From the NCBI GenBank assembly GCA_024708885.1, contig JANJXT010000035.1, positions 1-64,000 of the forward strand: a stretch of DNA of 64,000 nt, given 5' to 3'. Each line of letters begins with the position of its first letter. Position 1 is the first letter of the stretch. Under the pieces are notes generated by a model that worked only from the letters and a program-made list of their open reading frames with translations, was not told the DNA's origin and searched no databases. This DNA is from Thiobacillus sp. Lineage in GTDB: Bacteria > Pseudomonadota > Gammaproteobacteria > Burkholderiales > Thiobacillaceae. Of this stretch, positions 25,300 to 33,098 are shown in pieces. Position numbers and translations under genes: made by a program.

Positions 25300-25876
25300 A
25301 CTGCAACCCTACCGGCGCATCCTTGCGCTGGTACGCTTCGATGCGTGCGACGGCGCCATCGTCGAGAAAGCCCTCCTGCTCGCGCGCCTGAACCGGGCGC
25401 AACTGGATTTCCTCCACCTCATCGAGCAGGACGGCGAACTCGATGGCGGCTATTGGCGCGGCAGTCGCCGCGAGGCGGCACGCGCACTCGAGGCGGCCGC
25501 GCTGCGGCGCCTGGCGTTTCTTGCGGCCAGCATGGGGGCAGGCGAAGCATGCTGCCACGCCCGCCACGGCCCGCATCGACAGGGCTTCGCGCGGCACATC
25601 CGACACCTGCCGCCCGACCTCGTCGTCACCGGCGACGCGTCGGCCAGCGTGGACGGCCCGCACGACGTGCTCGTGCTGTCAGGCGGCCGGCGCCGCGGCG
25701 GACGCGGATGGCCCGCATGGCTGGCGAGGGTCTTCGGCCTGCCGGGGTCCGGCATGGCCAATACCCGTTTGCCTATCCCGCGCCATGCTGCGGATGCGGC
25801 AGCCGACTGCTCAGATCGAGCACGCGTGCCGGGGTGTCTGGTTTCAGGCGTTGATCGAGCAGGCGCAAGGCCTTGA
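25292..25876 (+). CDS. USP-like protein coupled to SulP-3
   Basis: Paralogue of the protein at 20841; the first ~50 residues (MPELQPYRRILALVRFDACD and on) match almost fully. The ATG overlaps the end of SulP-3. The paralogue ends soon after the DVLVLS strand and a short basic tail, but this frame runs on for about 40 extra residues without USP features. Those codons (25773-25876) overlap the 3' end of the convergent minus-strand gene. So the tail is probably read-through sequence gained by stop loss, or the stretch is used by both genes. Confidence 0.68.
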   Translation: MPELQPYRRILALVRFDACDGAIVEKALLLARLNRAQLDFLHLIEQDGELDGGYWRGSRREAARALEAAALRRLAFLAASMGAGEACCHARHGPHRQGFARHIRHLPPDLVVTGDASASVDGPHDVLVLSGGRRRGGRGWPAWLARVFGLPGSGMANTRLPIPRHAADAAADCSDRARVPGCLVSGVDRAGARP

Positions 25877-26198
25877 GGAACTCGCCGGGCAGGCGCCGCA
25901 TGGTCTGGGCCGCCTGTGGCAGATAGTGCACCACTTCGAAGGGCACCGGGTCGTCGAGCGCGGCGCGTGCCTGCGGGCGGAAACGCTGCCACGCCAGTTC
26001 GACCCAGGCGCGATGCTGGCTGTCCACGAAAATGAATTCCTCGGTATCGAGCACGGCCATGTACTGCAAGCTGCGGATCGGCACGAACAGACACTTGCCG
26101 GCATGCATCCGCAGCGTGTGCGCGAGGTTGTAGGTGAGCGCGGGCAGCGCGGCGGGCAGGCGCGCAATGGCTTCTTCGCGATAGAAACGCTCTTCCAT
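25773..26198 (-). CDS. Hypothetical protein, 141 residues
   Basis: Soluble protein of unknown family, MEERFYREEAIARLPAALPA and on. A central beta-like part (GKCLFVPIRSLQYMAVLDTEEFIFVD) is followed by a helical C-terminus (MRRLPGEFLKALRLLDQRL). No catalytic motif, signal peptide or membrane helix is seen. It is divergent from a thioredoxin gene, sharing a 93-bp promoter region with a dyad. Its 3' end overlaps the USP-like gene by 104 bp in antisense. Codon pattern and the length of conserved-looking hydrophobic blocks favour this as the genuine frame in the overlap. Confidence 0.65.
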   Translation of the reverse strand: MEERFYREEAIARLPAALPALTYNLAHTLRMHAGKCLFVPIRSLQYMAVLDTEEFIFVDSQHRAWVELAWQRFRPQARAALDDPVPFEVVHYLPQAAQTMRRLPGEFLKALRLLDQRLKPDTPARVLDLSSRLPHPQHGAG

Positions 26199-26261
26199 GC
26201 TTTATGGAGGCTTCAAACCTGACAACGCGTCCATATCAGGATAGTCTGCTTGAGGCACAAT

Positions 26262-26285
26262 ACGAAGCATTGCTTGCTGCTTCGT
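26262..26285. promoter_or_regulatory. Dyad upstream of the thioredoxin gene
   Basis: ACGAAGCA and TGCTTCGT, perfect 8-bp arms with an 8-bp spacer, end 6 bp before the thioredoxin ATG. It may be an operator for the divergent pair or a hairpin that covers the ribosome site. No clear -35/-10 pair was found. Confidence 0.45.
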
Positions 26286-26291
26286 TTCGTC

Positions 26292-26657
26292 ATGACCCAA
26301 CCGCACACCGCTTCCGATCCCATTTTCGACACCCACCTCGAACGCTTCGACCATGAAGTCATCGAGGCCTCGCGCACCCAGCCGATCCTGGTGGACTTCT
26401 GGGCCGACTGGTGTCCGCCGTGCAAGGCGCTGACGCCGGTGCTCGAACGTGTCATTGCGCACTACGCCGGGCGCATCCGCATGGCCAAGGTCGAAGTCGA
26501 CGAAGGCGACAACATGAAGCTTGCCGGACGCTACAGCCTGCGCGGATTTCCCACCGTGCTGCTGTTCGTCGGCGGCGAGATCGTCGGCCGCTTCGCCAGC
26601 GCCAAGCCGGAGCACTGGGTGCGCGAGTTCATCGCCGAGCATGCGAATATTGAGTAA
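26292..26657 (+). CDS. Thioredoxin-family protein with WCPPC active site
   Basis: A 121-residue cytosolic thioredoxin fold without signal peptide. The active site is DFWADWCPPCKAL and the cis-proline region is LRGFPTVLLFVGGE. WCPPC in place of WCGPC shifts the redox potential in related proteins and is found in several non-canonical thioredoxins. The start ATG 26292 (MTQPHTASD) gives a usual length; the 14 earlier codons in the track cover the dyad. The stop lies inside the next gene (overlap 17 bp), so both are cotranscribed. Confidence 0.87.
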   Translation: MTQPHTASDPIFDTHLERFDHEVIEASRTQPILVDFWADWCPPCKALTPVLERVIAHYAGRIRMAKVEVDEGDNMKLAGRYSLRGFPTVLLFVGGEIVGRFASAKPEHWVREFIAEHANIE

Positions 26658-27093
26658 ACCGGTCTGGGTGCTCGATACCAACGTCGTCCTCGACCTGCTG
26701 CATTTCGCCGATCCGCGGGCGTTGCCGATCCTGCACGCACTGGAGACGAAACGCATCGAATGCCGTGCGAGTGCGGCGACGCTGGCGGAGTTGCAGCGCG
26801 TGCTCGACTATCCGGAATTCGGCCTCACGCGGCCGGTGCAGCAGGCGCTGCTGGCGCGCTACCGCACGCTGGCCCCGGGCATCGAAGCACCGCCGGTCGC
26901 GGACCTGCCGCGCTGCCGCGACGTCGACGACCAGAAATTCCTCGAGCTCGCCGCCGCTGCCGCTGCCTGCGTGCTGGTGAGCAAGGATCGCGCGCTGCTG
27001 AAACTTGCGGGGCGTGCTCGCCTGCCATTCCGCATTCTGTCTCCGCAACAGGGCGTCACTGAACTGGCCGGGCCGGACGCGCGGCGTCCCTGA
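26641..27093 (+). CDS. PIN-domain protein (putative RNase toxin family)
   Basis: A 150-residue PIN-like protein of the family often annotated as toxin component. Acidic residues expected for the metal site are visible: VLDTNVVLDLL (Asp near residue 10), ATLAELQRVL with Glu, and CRDVDDQKFLELA with Asp residues. Members cleave RNA. The start ATG 26641 overlaps the thioredoxin gene. No antitoxin-like gene is next to it, so it may be a housekeeping or orphan nuclease. It overlaps the convergent NhaR-like gene by 38 bp. Confidence 0.8.
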   Translation: MRILSKPVWVLDTNVVLDLLHFADPRALPILHALETKRIECRASAATLAELQRVLDYPEFGLTRPVQQALLARYRTLAPGIEAPPVADLPRCRDVDDQKFLELAAAAAACVLVSKDRALLKLAGRARLPFRILSPQQGVTELAGPDARRP

Positions 27094-28024
27094 GCGCGGC
27101 CGATGCATCCGCTCGGTCCGTCGTCGGTGGCCGCGCGAACAGCGTCAGCCGTGCCGCCTCGCTGATCGCCAGCACGGCCGGGTGACGCAGGCGGCGCTCC
27201 ACCGAAATGGCGAAAAAGCGCTCGCGCACCTCCTGCGTCTCGCCCAGCAGGCTCAGACGGGGCGGCAGCGCAGCCGCCACCTCGTGCGTCATCGGCACCG
27301 GGAATGCGCCGGCCCCGGCGGCGCCGAACGCATGCATCAGGGCGCTGTCGTCGAACTCGCCAACGACCGTGGGCGCGATGTCCTGGCGTTCCAGCCAGCG
27401 CAGCAAGGGTGCGCGCAGCGCGCTTTCCTCGCCCGGCAGCAACAGTGGCGCCGCGTGCAGGCAGCGCGGGAAGCTTCCCTGCAATTGCGCGGCAAGTTCT
27501 GGCGTGGAAAAGAAGCCGATGCCGCACTCGCCAAGCAGGTGGCTGTAGCCGCGCACGTCCGTGTTGGGCGGTAGCGGCCGGTCGGCGAGCACCATGTCGA
27601 GGCGGTGAATGGCGAGATCGGCGATGAGGCGTTCCAGGCGGTTTTCCGAGCACACCAGGCGCGCCGCTTCGGGGAGCGCGAGCGCCGGCGCGATGAGCTG
27701 GTGCGCGACGCCCTTGGGCACCGCGTCCGCCACCCCCACGCGGAACGGTGCGCGCAGCGTGCCGCTGCGGTGCAGCAGCGCATCTTCCAGTTCGGCGCCG
27801 ACCTGGAAGATTTCGTCGGCGTAGGCGAGCGCCATGCGCCCGGCATCGGTCAGTTCGAGCCGTCGCCCGCTGCGGCGAAAGAGCGGTGTGCCGAGGCGCG
27901 CCTCGAACGCGCTGATCTGCCCGGACAGGGTCTGCGGCGTCAGGTGCAGCTTTTCCGCGGCGCGGTTGACGGCACCGGTTTTTGCGACCGTACGGAAATA
28001 ATGCAGGTGCTTGAAATTGAGCAT
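27056..28024 (-). CDS. NhaR-like LysR-type regulator
   Basis: A 322-residue LysR-type protein. The N-terminal part (LNFKHLHYFRTVAKTGAVNRAAEKLHLTPQTLSGQISAFEARL) matches the NhaR branch closely (LTPQT-x-x-GQI). NhaR proteins respond to sodium and alkaline stress and activate antiporter and envelope genes. The effector domain is complete. It is divergent from htpX with two palindromes between them, so htpX and the genes after it are the probable targets. The gene symbol is withheld because no nhaA is present. Confidence 0.83.
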   Translation of the reverse strand: MLNFKHLHYFRTVAKTGAVNRAAEKLHLTPQTLSGQISAFEARLGTPLFRRSGRRLELTDAGRMALAYADEIFQVGAELEDALLHRSGTLRAPFRVGVADAVPKGVAHQLIAPALALPEAARLVCSENRLERLIADLAIHRLDMVLADRPLPPNTDVRGYSHLLGECGIGFFSTPELAAQLQGSFPRCLHAAPLLLPGEESALRAPLLRWLERQDIAPTVVGEFDDSALMHAFGAAGAGAFPVPMTHEVAAALPPRLSLLGETQEVRERFFAISVERRLRHPAVLAISEAARLTLFARPPTTDRADASAALRDAARPARPVQ

Positions 28025-28036
28025 GGCAGCGCAAAT

Positions 28037-28076
28037 ATTCGAAAAACTCGAATCATATTCGCATAAAATTCGAATT
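28037..28076. promoter_or_regulatory. Palindromes in the regulator-htpX intergenic region
   Basis: ATTCGA-N5-TCGAAT (28037-28053) and AATTCGAATT (28067-28076) share the half-site ATTCGA and are spaced about two DNA turns apart. They lie 13-52 bp upstream of the LysR-type gene and 68-107 bp upstream of htpX. They are the best candidates for the regulator's binding site. The surrounding DNA is much richer in AT than the genes. Confidence 0.68.
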
Positions 28077-28143
28077 TTGTTGGGATGGATGTGGGCGTAT
28101 CCTGTGTCTGTCGTGATGCCGTTCGTCCAAGGAGAAGCTTTTC

Positions 28144-29022
28144 ATGAAACGCATCGTTCTGTTCCTCGCCACCAACCTGGCCATCGTGCTGGTGCTCTCG
28201 GTCACCATGCGCCTGCTCGGTGTCGAGCCCTATCTGACCGCGAATGGCCTCAATCTCGGCTCGCTGCTGATTTTTGCCGCGGTGATGGGTTTTGGCGGCT
28301 CGCTCATCTCGCTGGCGATCTCGAAGTGGATGGCCAAGAAATCGATGGGCGTGCAGGTGATCGAAACGCCGTCGAATTCGACCGAGCTATGGCTGGTGGA
28401 CACGGTGCGCAAGTATGCGAAGGACGCCGGCATCGGCATGCCCGAGGTCGGCATCTTCCCCTCGCCCGAGGTCAACGCCTTCGCCACCGGCGCCAACAGG
28501 AACAACGCGCTGGTCGCGGTGTCGGCGGGCCTTTTGAACAGCATGACGCGGCAGGAGGCCGAGGCGGTGATCGGCCACGAGGTCGCCCACGTCGCCAACG
28601 GCGACATGGTGACGCTCGCGCTGATCCAGGGCGTGGTCAACACCTTCGTCATGTTCCTGTCGCGCGTCATCGGCCACACGGTTGACCGCGTGGTGTTCAA
28701 GAACGAGGGGGGCCACGGCCCCGCGTTCTTCGCCACCATGATCGTCGCCGAACTGGTGCTGGGCATTCTCGCCTCGATCATCGTCATGTGGTTCTCGCGC
28801 CAGCGCGAATTCCGCGCCGACCGCGGCGGTGCCAGCCTTGCCGGGCGCGGCGCGATGATCGCCGCGCTGGAGCGTCTGGCGAGCGTGCACGGGCAGCCGC
28901 TGCCGGACAAGATGGCGGCCTTTGGCATCAATGGCGGCACGCCGCAGGGCTGGAAGCGCCTGTTCATGACGCACCCGCCGCTGGCGGAGCGCATCGCCGC
29001 GCTGCGCGCGATCAACGGCTGA
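28144..29022 (+). CDS. htpX: Membrane zinc metalloprotease HtpX
   Basis: HtpX is an inner-membrane M48 protease that degrades misfolded membrane proteins. The 292-residue chain has N-terminal membrane helices ([20 protein letters not shown] and [20 protein letters not shown]), the zinc motif [12 protein letters not shown], a second pair of helices and the third ligand in [21 protein letters not shown] precedes the ATG. It heads a run of plus-strand genes for membrane proteins (yqhA-, TerC- and AI-2E-type) that may form one envelope-stress unit. Confidence 0.95.
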   Translation: MKRIVLFLATNLAIVLVLSVTMRLLGVEPYLTANGLNLGSLLIFAAVMGFGGSLISLAISKWMAKKSMGVQVIETPSNSTELWLVDTVRKYAKDAGIGMPEVGIFPSPEVNAFATGANRNNALVAVSAGLLNSMTRQEAEAVIGHEVAHVANGDMVTLALIQGVVNTFVMFLSRVIGHTVDRVVFKNEGGHGPAFFATMIVAELVLGILASIIVMWFSRQREFRADRGGASLAGRGAMIAALERLASVHGQPLPDKMAAFGINGGTPQGWKRLFMTHPPLAERIAALRAING

Positions 29023-29068
29023 AAACACGGGGGGCGCAGGACGCCCCCCATTTCGATCTGGAGGCACG

Positions 29069-29572
29069 GTGCAGCAACTCGAGCATTTTCTCGAACGTTT
29101 CATGTTCGCCAGCCGCTGGCTGCTGGCGCCGTTCTATATCGGGCTGGTGCTGGCCATCGGCCTGCTTCTGGTCAAGTTCGCAAAGGAGTTCTATTCGCTC
29201 TTCCAGGTGCTGGCGAGCGGAGACAGCGGCAACCTGATGGTGGGCGTGCTCACGCTGGTGGACGTGGTGCTGGTGGCGAATCTCCTGCTCATCATCGTGT
29301 TCGCCGGTTACGAGAACTTCGTCTCGAAAATCAACACGGGCGGCAGTGAGGATCGACCGGACTGGATGGGACACGTCGGCTTCTCGGATCTGAAGATCAA
29401 GCTCATCGGTTCCATCGTGGCGATTTCGGGGATCGAATTGCTGAAAGCCTTTGTCAACGTCGACGCCTACACGAATGAACAGCTTGCCTGGAAGCTCGGA
29501 CTGCATTTGACCTTCGTGGTCTCGGGCGTGATGTTCGCGGTCATGGACCGGCTCTCGTCGAAGAACCATTGA
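29069..29572 (+). CDS. UPF0114/YqhA-family membrane protein
   Basis: A 167-residue protein with three to four membrane helices (LLAPFYIGLVLAIGLLLV, GVLTLVDVVLVANLLLIIVFAGY, a C-terminal helix). The motif GYENFVSKI is typical of YqhA proteins, whose function is unknown. GTG start at 29069 behind GGAGGCACG. It follows htpX by 46 bp and precedes a TerC-type gene by 44 bp. Confidence 0.85.
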   Translation: MQQLEHFLERFMFASRWLLAPFYIGLVLAIGLLLVKFAKEFYSLFQVLASGDSGNLMVGVLTLVDVVLVANLLLIIVFAGYENFVSKINTGGSEDRPDWMGHVGFSDLKIKLIGSIVAISGIELLKAFVNVDAYTNEQLAWKLGLHLTFVVSGVMFAVMDRLSSKNH

Positions 29573-29616
29573 CCAGCCTGTTTTTGTTTGGCCATCGCTG
29601 ACGCGGAAGAACAAGA

Positions 29617-30585
29617 ATGAACGAGGCCCTCACCGTCGGTGAACCCTGGATGTGGGCGGCATTCGTCGGCTTCGTGCTGGCGATGCTGGCGGTCGATCTT
29701 TTCGCGGCGGGCGGCAACAAGGCGCACAAGGTCGGCTTCCGGGAGGCGGCGGCGTGGTCCGGCGTGTGGATCACGCTCGCCATGCTGTTCAACTTCGGGC
29801 TGTGGTGGTATCTCGATGGTGCCTACGGCCGCGCGGTCGCCGACGACAAGGCGATGGAGTTCCTCACCGGCTATCTCATCGAGAAGGCGCTCGCGGTCGA
29901 CAACATCTTCGTGTTCCTGATGATCTTCGGTTTCTTCGCCGTGCCGGCGGAGTACCAGCGGCGCGTGCTGATCTACGGCGTGGTTGGCGCGATCGTGATG
30001 CGCGCGGCGATGATCCTGGCGGGCGCCTGGCTGGTGCGGGAATTCCACTGGGTGCTCTATCTCTTCGGTGCCTTCCTCGTCGTCACCGGCGTGAAGATGC
30101 TGATGTTCGCCGAGGCCGAGCCGGATCTTTCGAAGAACCCGCTGCTCAACTGGATCAAGCGCCACATGCGCCTGACGTCCGGCTATCGCGGCGAGAAGTT
30201 CTGGGTCATCGAGAACGGCGTGCGCGTGTTCACGCCGCTGTTTCTGGTGCTGGTGATGATCGAAGTTTCCGACCTGATTTTTGCGGTCGATTCGATTCCG
30301 GCGATCTTCGCCATCACCACCGACCCCTTCATCGTGTTCACCTCGAACATCTTCGCCATCCTCGGCCTGCGCGCGATGTATTTCCTGCTTGCCGGCGTGG
30401 CGGACCGTTTCCATCTGCTGAAATACGGGCTGGCGATGGTGCTGGTCTTCGTTGGCGTGAAGATGCTCATCGTCGACTTCTACAAGATTCCGATCGGGTT
30501 CTCGCTCGGCATCGTCGCCCTCATCATCGGCACCTTCATGTTTGCCAGCCTGTGGGTGACGCGGACGCCGACCGGCCGCCACTGA
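29617..30585 (+). CDS. TerC/Alx-family membrane protein
   Basis: A 322-residue TerC-type protein with about nine membrane helices. Conserved acidic motifs are FLTGYLIEKALAVDNIFVF and VLVMIEVSDLIFAVDSIPA. Family members handle manganese or other metals; Alx of E. coli is induced at alkaline pH. The upstream gap is only 44 bp and cannot hold a yybP-ykoY riboswitch. The neighbouring NhaR-like regulator suggests a pH or cation stress context. Confidence 0.9.
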   Translation: MNEALTVGEPWMWAAFVGFVLAMLAVDLFAAGGNKAHKVGFREAAAWSGVWITLAMLFNFGLWWYLDGAYGRAVADDKAMEFLTGYLIEKALAVDNIFVFLMIFGFFAVPAEYQRRVLIYGVVGAIVMRAAMILAGAWLVREFHWVLYLFGAFLVVTGVKMLMFAEAEPDLSKNPLLNWIKRHMRLTSGYRGEKFWVIENGVRVFTPLFLVLVMIEVSDLIFAVDSIPAIFAITTDPFIVFTSNIFAILGLRAMYFLLAGVADRFHLLKYGLAMVLVFVGVKMLIVDFYKIPIGFSLGIVALIIGTFMFASLWVTRTPTGRH

Positions 30586-30642
30586 GTCGCAAGCGGACTC
30601 CGATCTGCGGATTACTGGATAATCCAGGCTGAAAGGACATCC

Positions 30643-31698
30643 ATGCCAGTGAAGATCGAATCTCCTCGTGCGCGCCGGGTGGTGACGTTCGCCTTTCTCG
30701 TCTTCATCTTCGGGCTCACCTTCTGGGTGCTGTCGCCGTTTCTCGCCGCGCTTGCGTGGGCGGGGATCCTCGCCTACGTGACCCGGCCGCTGCATCAGTG
30801 GCTGTGCCGCCGCCTGCCGGGACGCGACACCCTTGTCGCGCTCCTGATGACGGTGGGGGTGGCGGCGACGCTGTTGCTGCCGATGGCGTGGGTGCTGTTC
30901 ACCCTGGTGGGGGACATCGCGGCGGCATCGGCGGCGATCAGACACCTCGCGGCGCACGGTTTGCCGCCCCTGCCTTCCGGCGTGGCGGCGTGGCCCGGCG
31001 GCGAATGGATCGCCGCGCAGTACGCCCGCGTAGCGGGCGATCCGGCGTGGGTGCGCGCGCAGATCGTCGCCCTCGGACTGACCGACGTGGTCAATATCAA
31101 GCTGGTGGCCGGAGGCGTCGGCCGCAATGTGGCGAAATTCGGCCTCGCCGTCTTCGCGCTGTTCTTTCTGTACCGGCACGGTGACACCGTGCTGACGCAG
31201 TTCCGCCGCGTGGCGACGCGCTGGCTTGGCGAGCCGGCACGCGGCTATATCAATGCGGTCGGCGTGACGGTGCGCGCGGTCGTGTTCGGCATCGTGCTCA
31301 CGGCACTCGCGCAGGGCGCGCTCGCGGGACTTGGATACTGGGTGGCGGGGATCACCGCGCCAGCGCTGTGGGGGGTGGCCACGGCGCTGATCTCGATGAT
31401 CCCCTTCGTCGGCCCCGTGGTGTGGATCGGCCTGTCGCTGGGGCTTCTGGCCAACGGCGAGACCCAGGCCGCACTGGGCCTTTTCCTCTGGGGGGCGCTG
31501 GTGGTGAGCTGGGTCGACAACCTGATCCGCCCCCTGGTCATCAGCGGGCCGACGCGGATTCCCTTCCTGCTCGTGTTCCTCGGCGTGCTCGGAGGCATCA
31601 ACGCCTTCGGCCTCATCGGCCTCTTCCTGGGGCCGGTGTTGCTGGCGGTGTCGCTGGGAATCTGGCGCGAGTGGCTGGGCCATGCGCGTTTGGCCTAG
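30643..31698 (+). CDS. AI-2E family transporter (PerM/YdiK type)
   Basis: A 351-residue membrane protein with the family pattern of paired N-terminal helices (RVVTFAFLVFIFGLTFWVLSPFLAALAWAGILAYVTRPL), a long soluble loop and C-terminal helices containing GIYWxP-like and SMIPFVGPVVW segments, then FLGPVLLAVSLGIW. Substrates differ across the family (autoinducer-2, Na/H exchange and unknown), so a specific role is not assigned. It lies 57 bp after the TerC-type gene. Confidence 0.85.
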   Translation: MPVKIESPRARRVVTFAFLVFIFGLTFWVLSPFLAALAWAGILAYVTRPLHQWLCRRLPGRDTLVALLMTVGVAATLLLPMAWVLFTLVGDIAAASAAIRHLAAHGLPPLPSGVAAWPGGEWIAAQYARVAGDPAWVRAQIVALGLTDVVNIKLVAGGVGRNVAKFGLAVFALFFLYRHGDTVLTQFRRVATRWLGEPARGYINAVGVTVRAVVFGIVLTALAQGALAGLGYWVAGITAPALWGVATALISMIPFVGPVVWIGLSLGLLANGETQAALGLFLWGALVVSWVDNLIRPLVISGPTRIPFLLVFLGVLGGINAFGLIGLFLGPVLLAVSLGIWREWLGHARLA

Positions 31699-31790
31699 TC
31701 CGGGTGTTATTCTGTCACGGCCGACTTTCATGGCGATTCGCCACCCCGGAACATGAACCGACGACTCGCCATTCGCGATGTTTCACGCTA

Positions 31791-33038
31791 ATGGAAATCT
31801 CCCCACCCCTGCTGCAGCTCACCACCCACGCGCTCGACCTCGTGCTCGATTTCAAGCGCCCGGCCGACGCGGTGCTGTCGGCGTTCTTCCGCGAGAATAA
31901 AAAGCTCGGTGCGCGCGACCGCGCCTTCATCGCGGAGGCGGTGTTCGGTGTGCTCAGGCGCTGCCGTTATCTTTCGGTCGTGGTGCCGGCGGCCAACCCG
32001 CGCACGCTGATCGTCGCCTGGTTGATCAAGGTGCGCGGCATGAGCGGCGCGGCACTGGAGAAATTCGCCAAGCCCGAGTTGATCCAGCACATCCGCACGG
32101 CGGCGACCGACGCGCTGCCGCTCGGCGTCGCCGCCGAACTGCCCGACTGGGTGCTGGAGAAGCTCCAGGGCACGATGAGCGATGCCGACATCCTTGCGCT
32201 TGGCCGCGCGCTGCAGCAGCCGGCGCCGCTCGACGTCCGCGTGAACACGCACCGGACGAGCCGCGAGGCGGTGCTGGCGCAACTGCAGGCCGAGGGCCAT
32301 GCGGTGGAGGCGACGCCGTATTCACCGTGGGGCATCCGTTTTCGTGACAACCCGGCGATCAACCGCCATCCGCTGTTCCTCGACGGCAGCCTCGAAGTGC
32401 AGGACGAGGGCAGCCAGTTGCTCGCGCTCCTGCTCGGCGCCCGACGCGGCGAAATGGTGTGTGATTTCTGTGCCGGCGCCGGCGGCAAGACGCTGGCGAT
32501 CGGCGCGATGATGGCGTCGACCGGACGGCTGTATGCGTTCGACGTGGCGGAGAAGCGTCTGGCCAACCTGAAGCCGCGGCTGGCGCGCTCGGGCCTGTCG
32601 AACGTCATGCCGCAACGCATCGCTTCGGAGTCCGATACGCGGATCAAGCGCCTGGCCGGCAAGCTCGACCGCGTGCTGGTCGACGCGCCCTGTTCGGGCC
32701 TGGGCACGCTGCGCCGCAATCCCGATCTGAAGTTTCGCCAGTCGCCCGAATCGGTGGCCGACCTGACGCAGAAACAGGCGGCGATCCTGCGCGCCGCCGC
32801 GCGCCTGGTCAAACCCGGCGGCCGCCTGGTGTACGCCACGTGCAGCCTGCTGCCGGAAGAGAACGAAGGCATCGTCGAGGCGTTTCTCGCGCAAGGCGGT
32901 TTCCGCCTGCACGCGGCCGCCGAGCTCCTGGCGCAGCACAAGGTGCCGCTCGACACCGGTTCCATGCTCCGGCTCTCGCCCGCGGTGCATGCGACCGACG
33001 CTTTTTTCGCCGCCGTGCTCACCCGCGACACCGCTTGA
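31791..33038 (+). CDS. RsmB-like RNA (cytosine-5-)-methyltransferase
   Basis: A 415-residue SAM-dependent enzyme of the RsmB/NOL1 type. The N-terminal half is helical and NusB-like. The catalytic half has the SAM site CDFCAGAGGKTLAIG, motif IV DAPCSGLGTLRRNP and motif VI YATCSLLPEENEG, with both cysteines needed for catalysis. It probably modifies rRNA. The start ATG 31791 gives a natural N-terminus; the track frame from 31368 overlaps the upstream transporter. It may be RsmB itself or a close paralogue. Confidence 0.88.
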   Translation: MEISPPLLQLTTHALDLVLDFKRPADAVLSAFFRENKKLGARDRAFIAEAVFGVLRRCRYLSVVVPAANPRTLIVAWLIKVRGMSGAALEKFAKPELIQHIRTAATDALPLGVAAELPDWVLEKLQGTMSDADILALGRALQQPAPLDVRVNTHRTSREAVLAQLQAEGHAVEATPYSPWGIRFRDNPAINRHPLFLDGSLEVQDEGSQLLALLLGARRGEMVCDFCAGAGGKTLAIGAMMASTGRLYAFDVAEKRLANLKPRLARSGLSNVMPQRIASESDTRIKRLAGKLDRVLVDAPCSGLGTLRRNPDLKFRQSPESVADLTQKQAAILRAAARLVKPGGRLVYATCSLLPEENEGIVEAFLAQGGFRLHAAAELLAQHKVPLDTGSMLRLSPAVHATDAFFAAVLTRDTA

Positions 33039-33098
33039 CCCGATGCCGGGTTTGCGGGTATCAATGCGAGGTTTTCCCCGGCCGGACCGCCTTGCGAC

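Noticed and set aside
29573-29616. Possible yybP-ykoY manganese riboswitch before the TerC-type gene
   Set aside because: The gap is only 44 bp and lacks the conserved loops.
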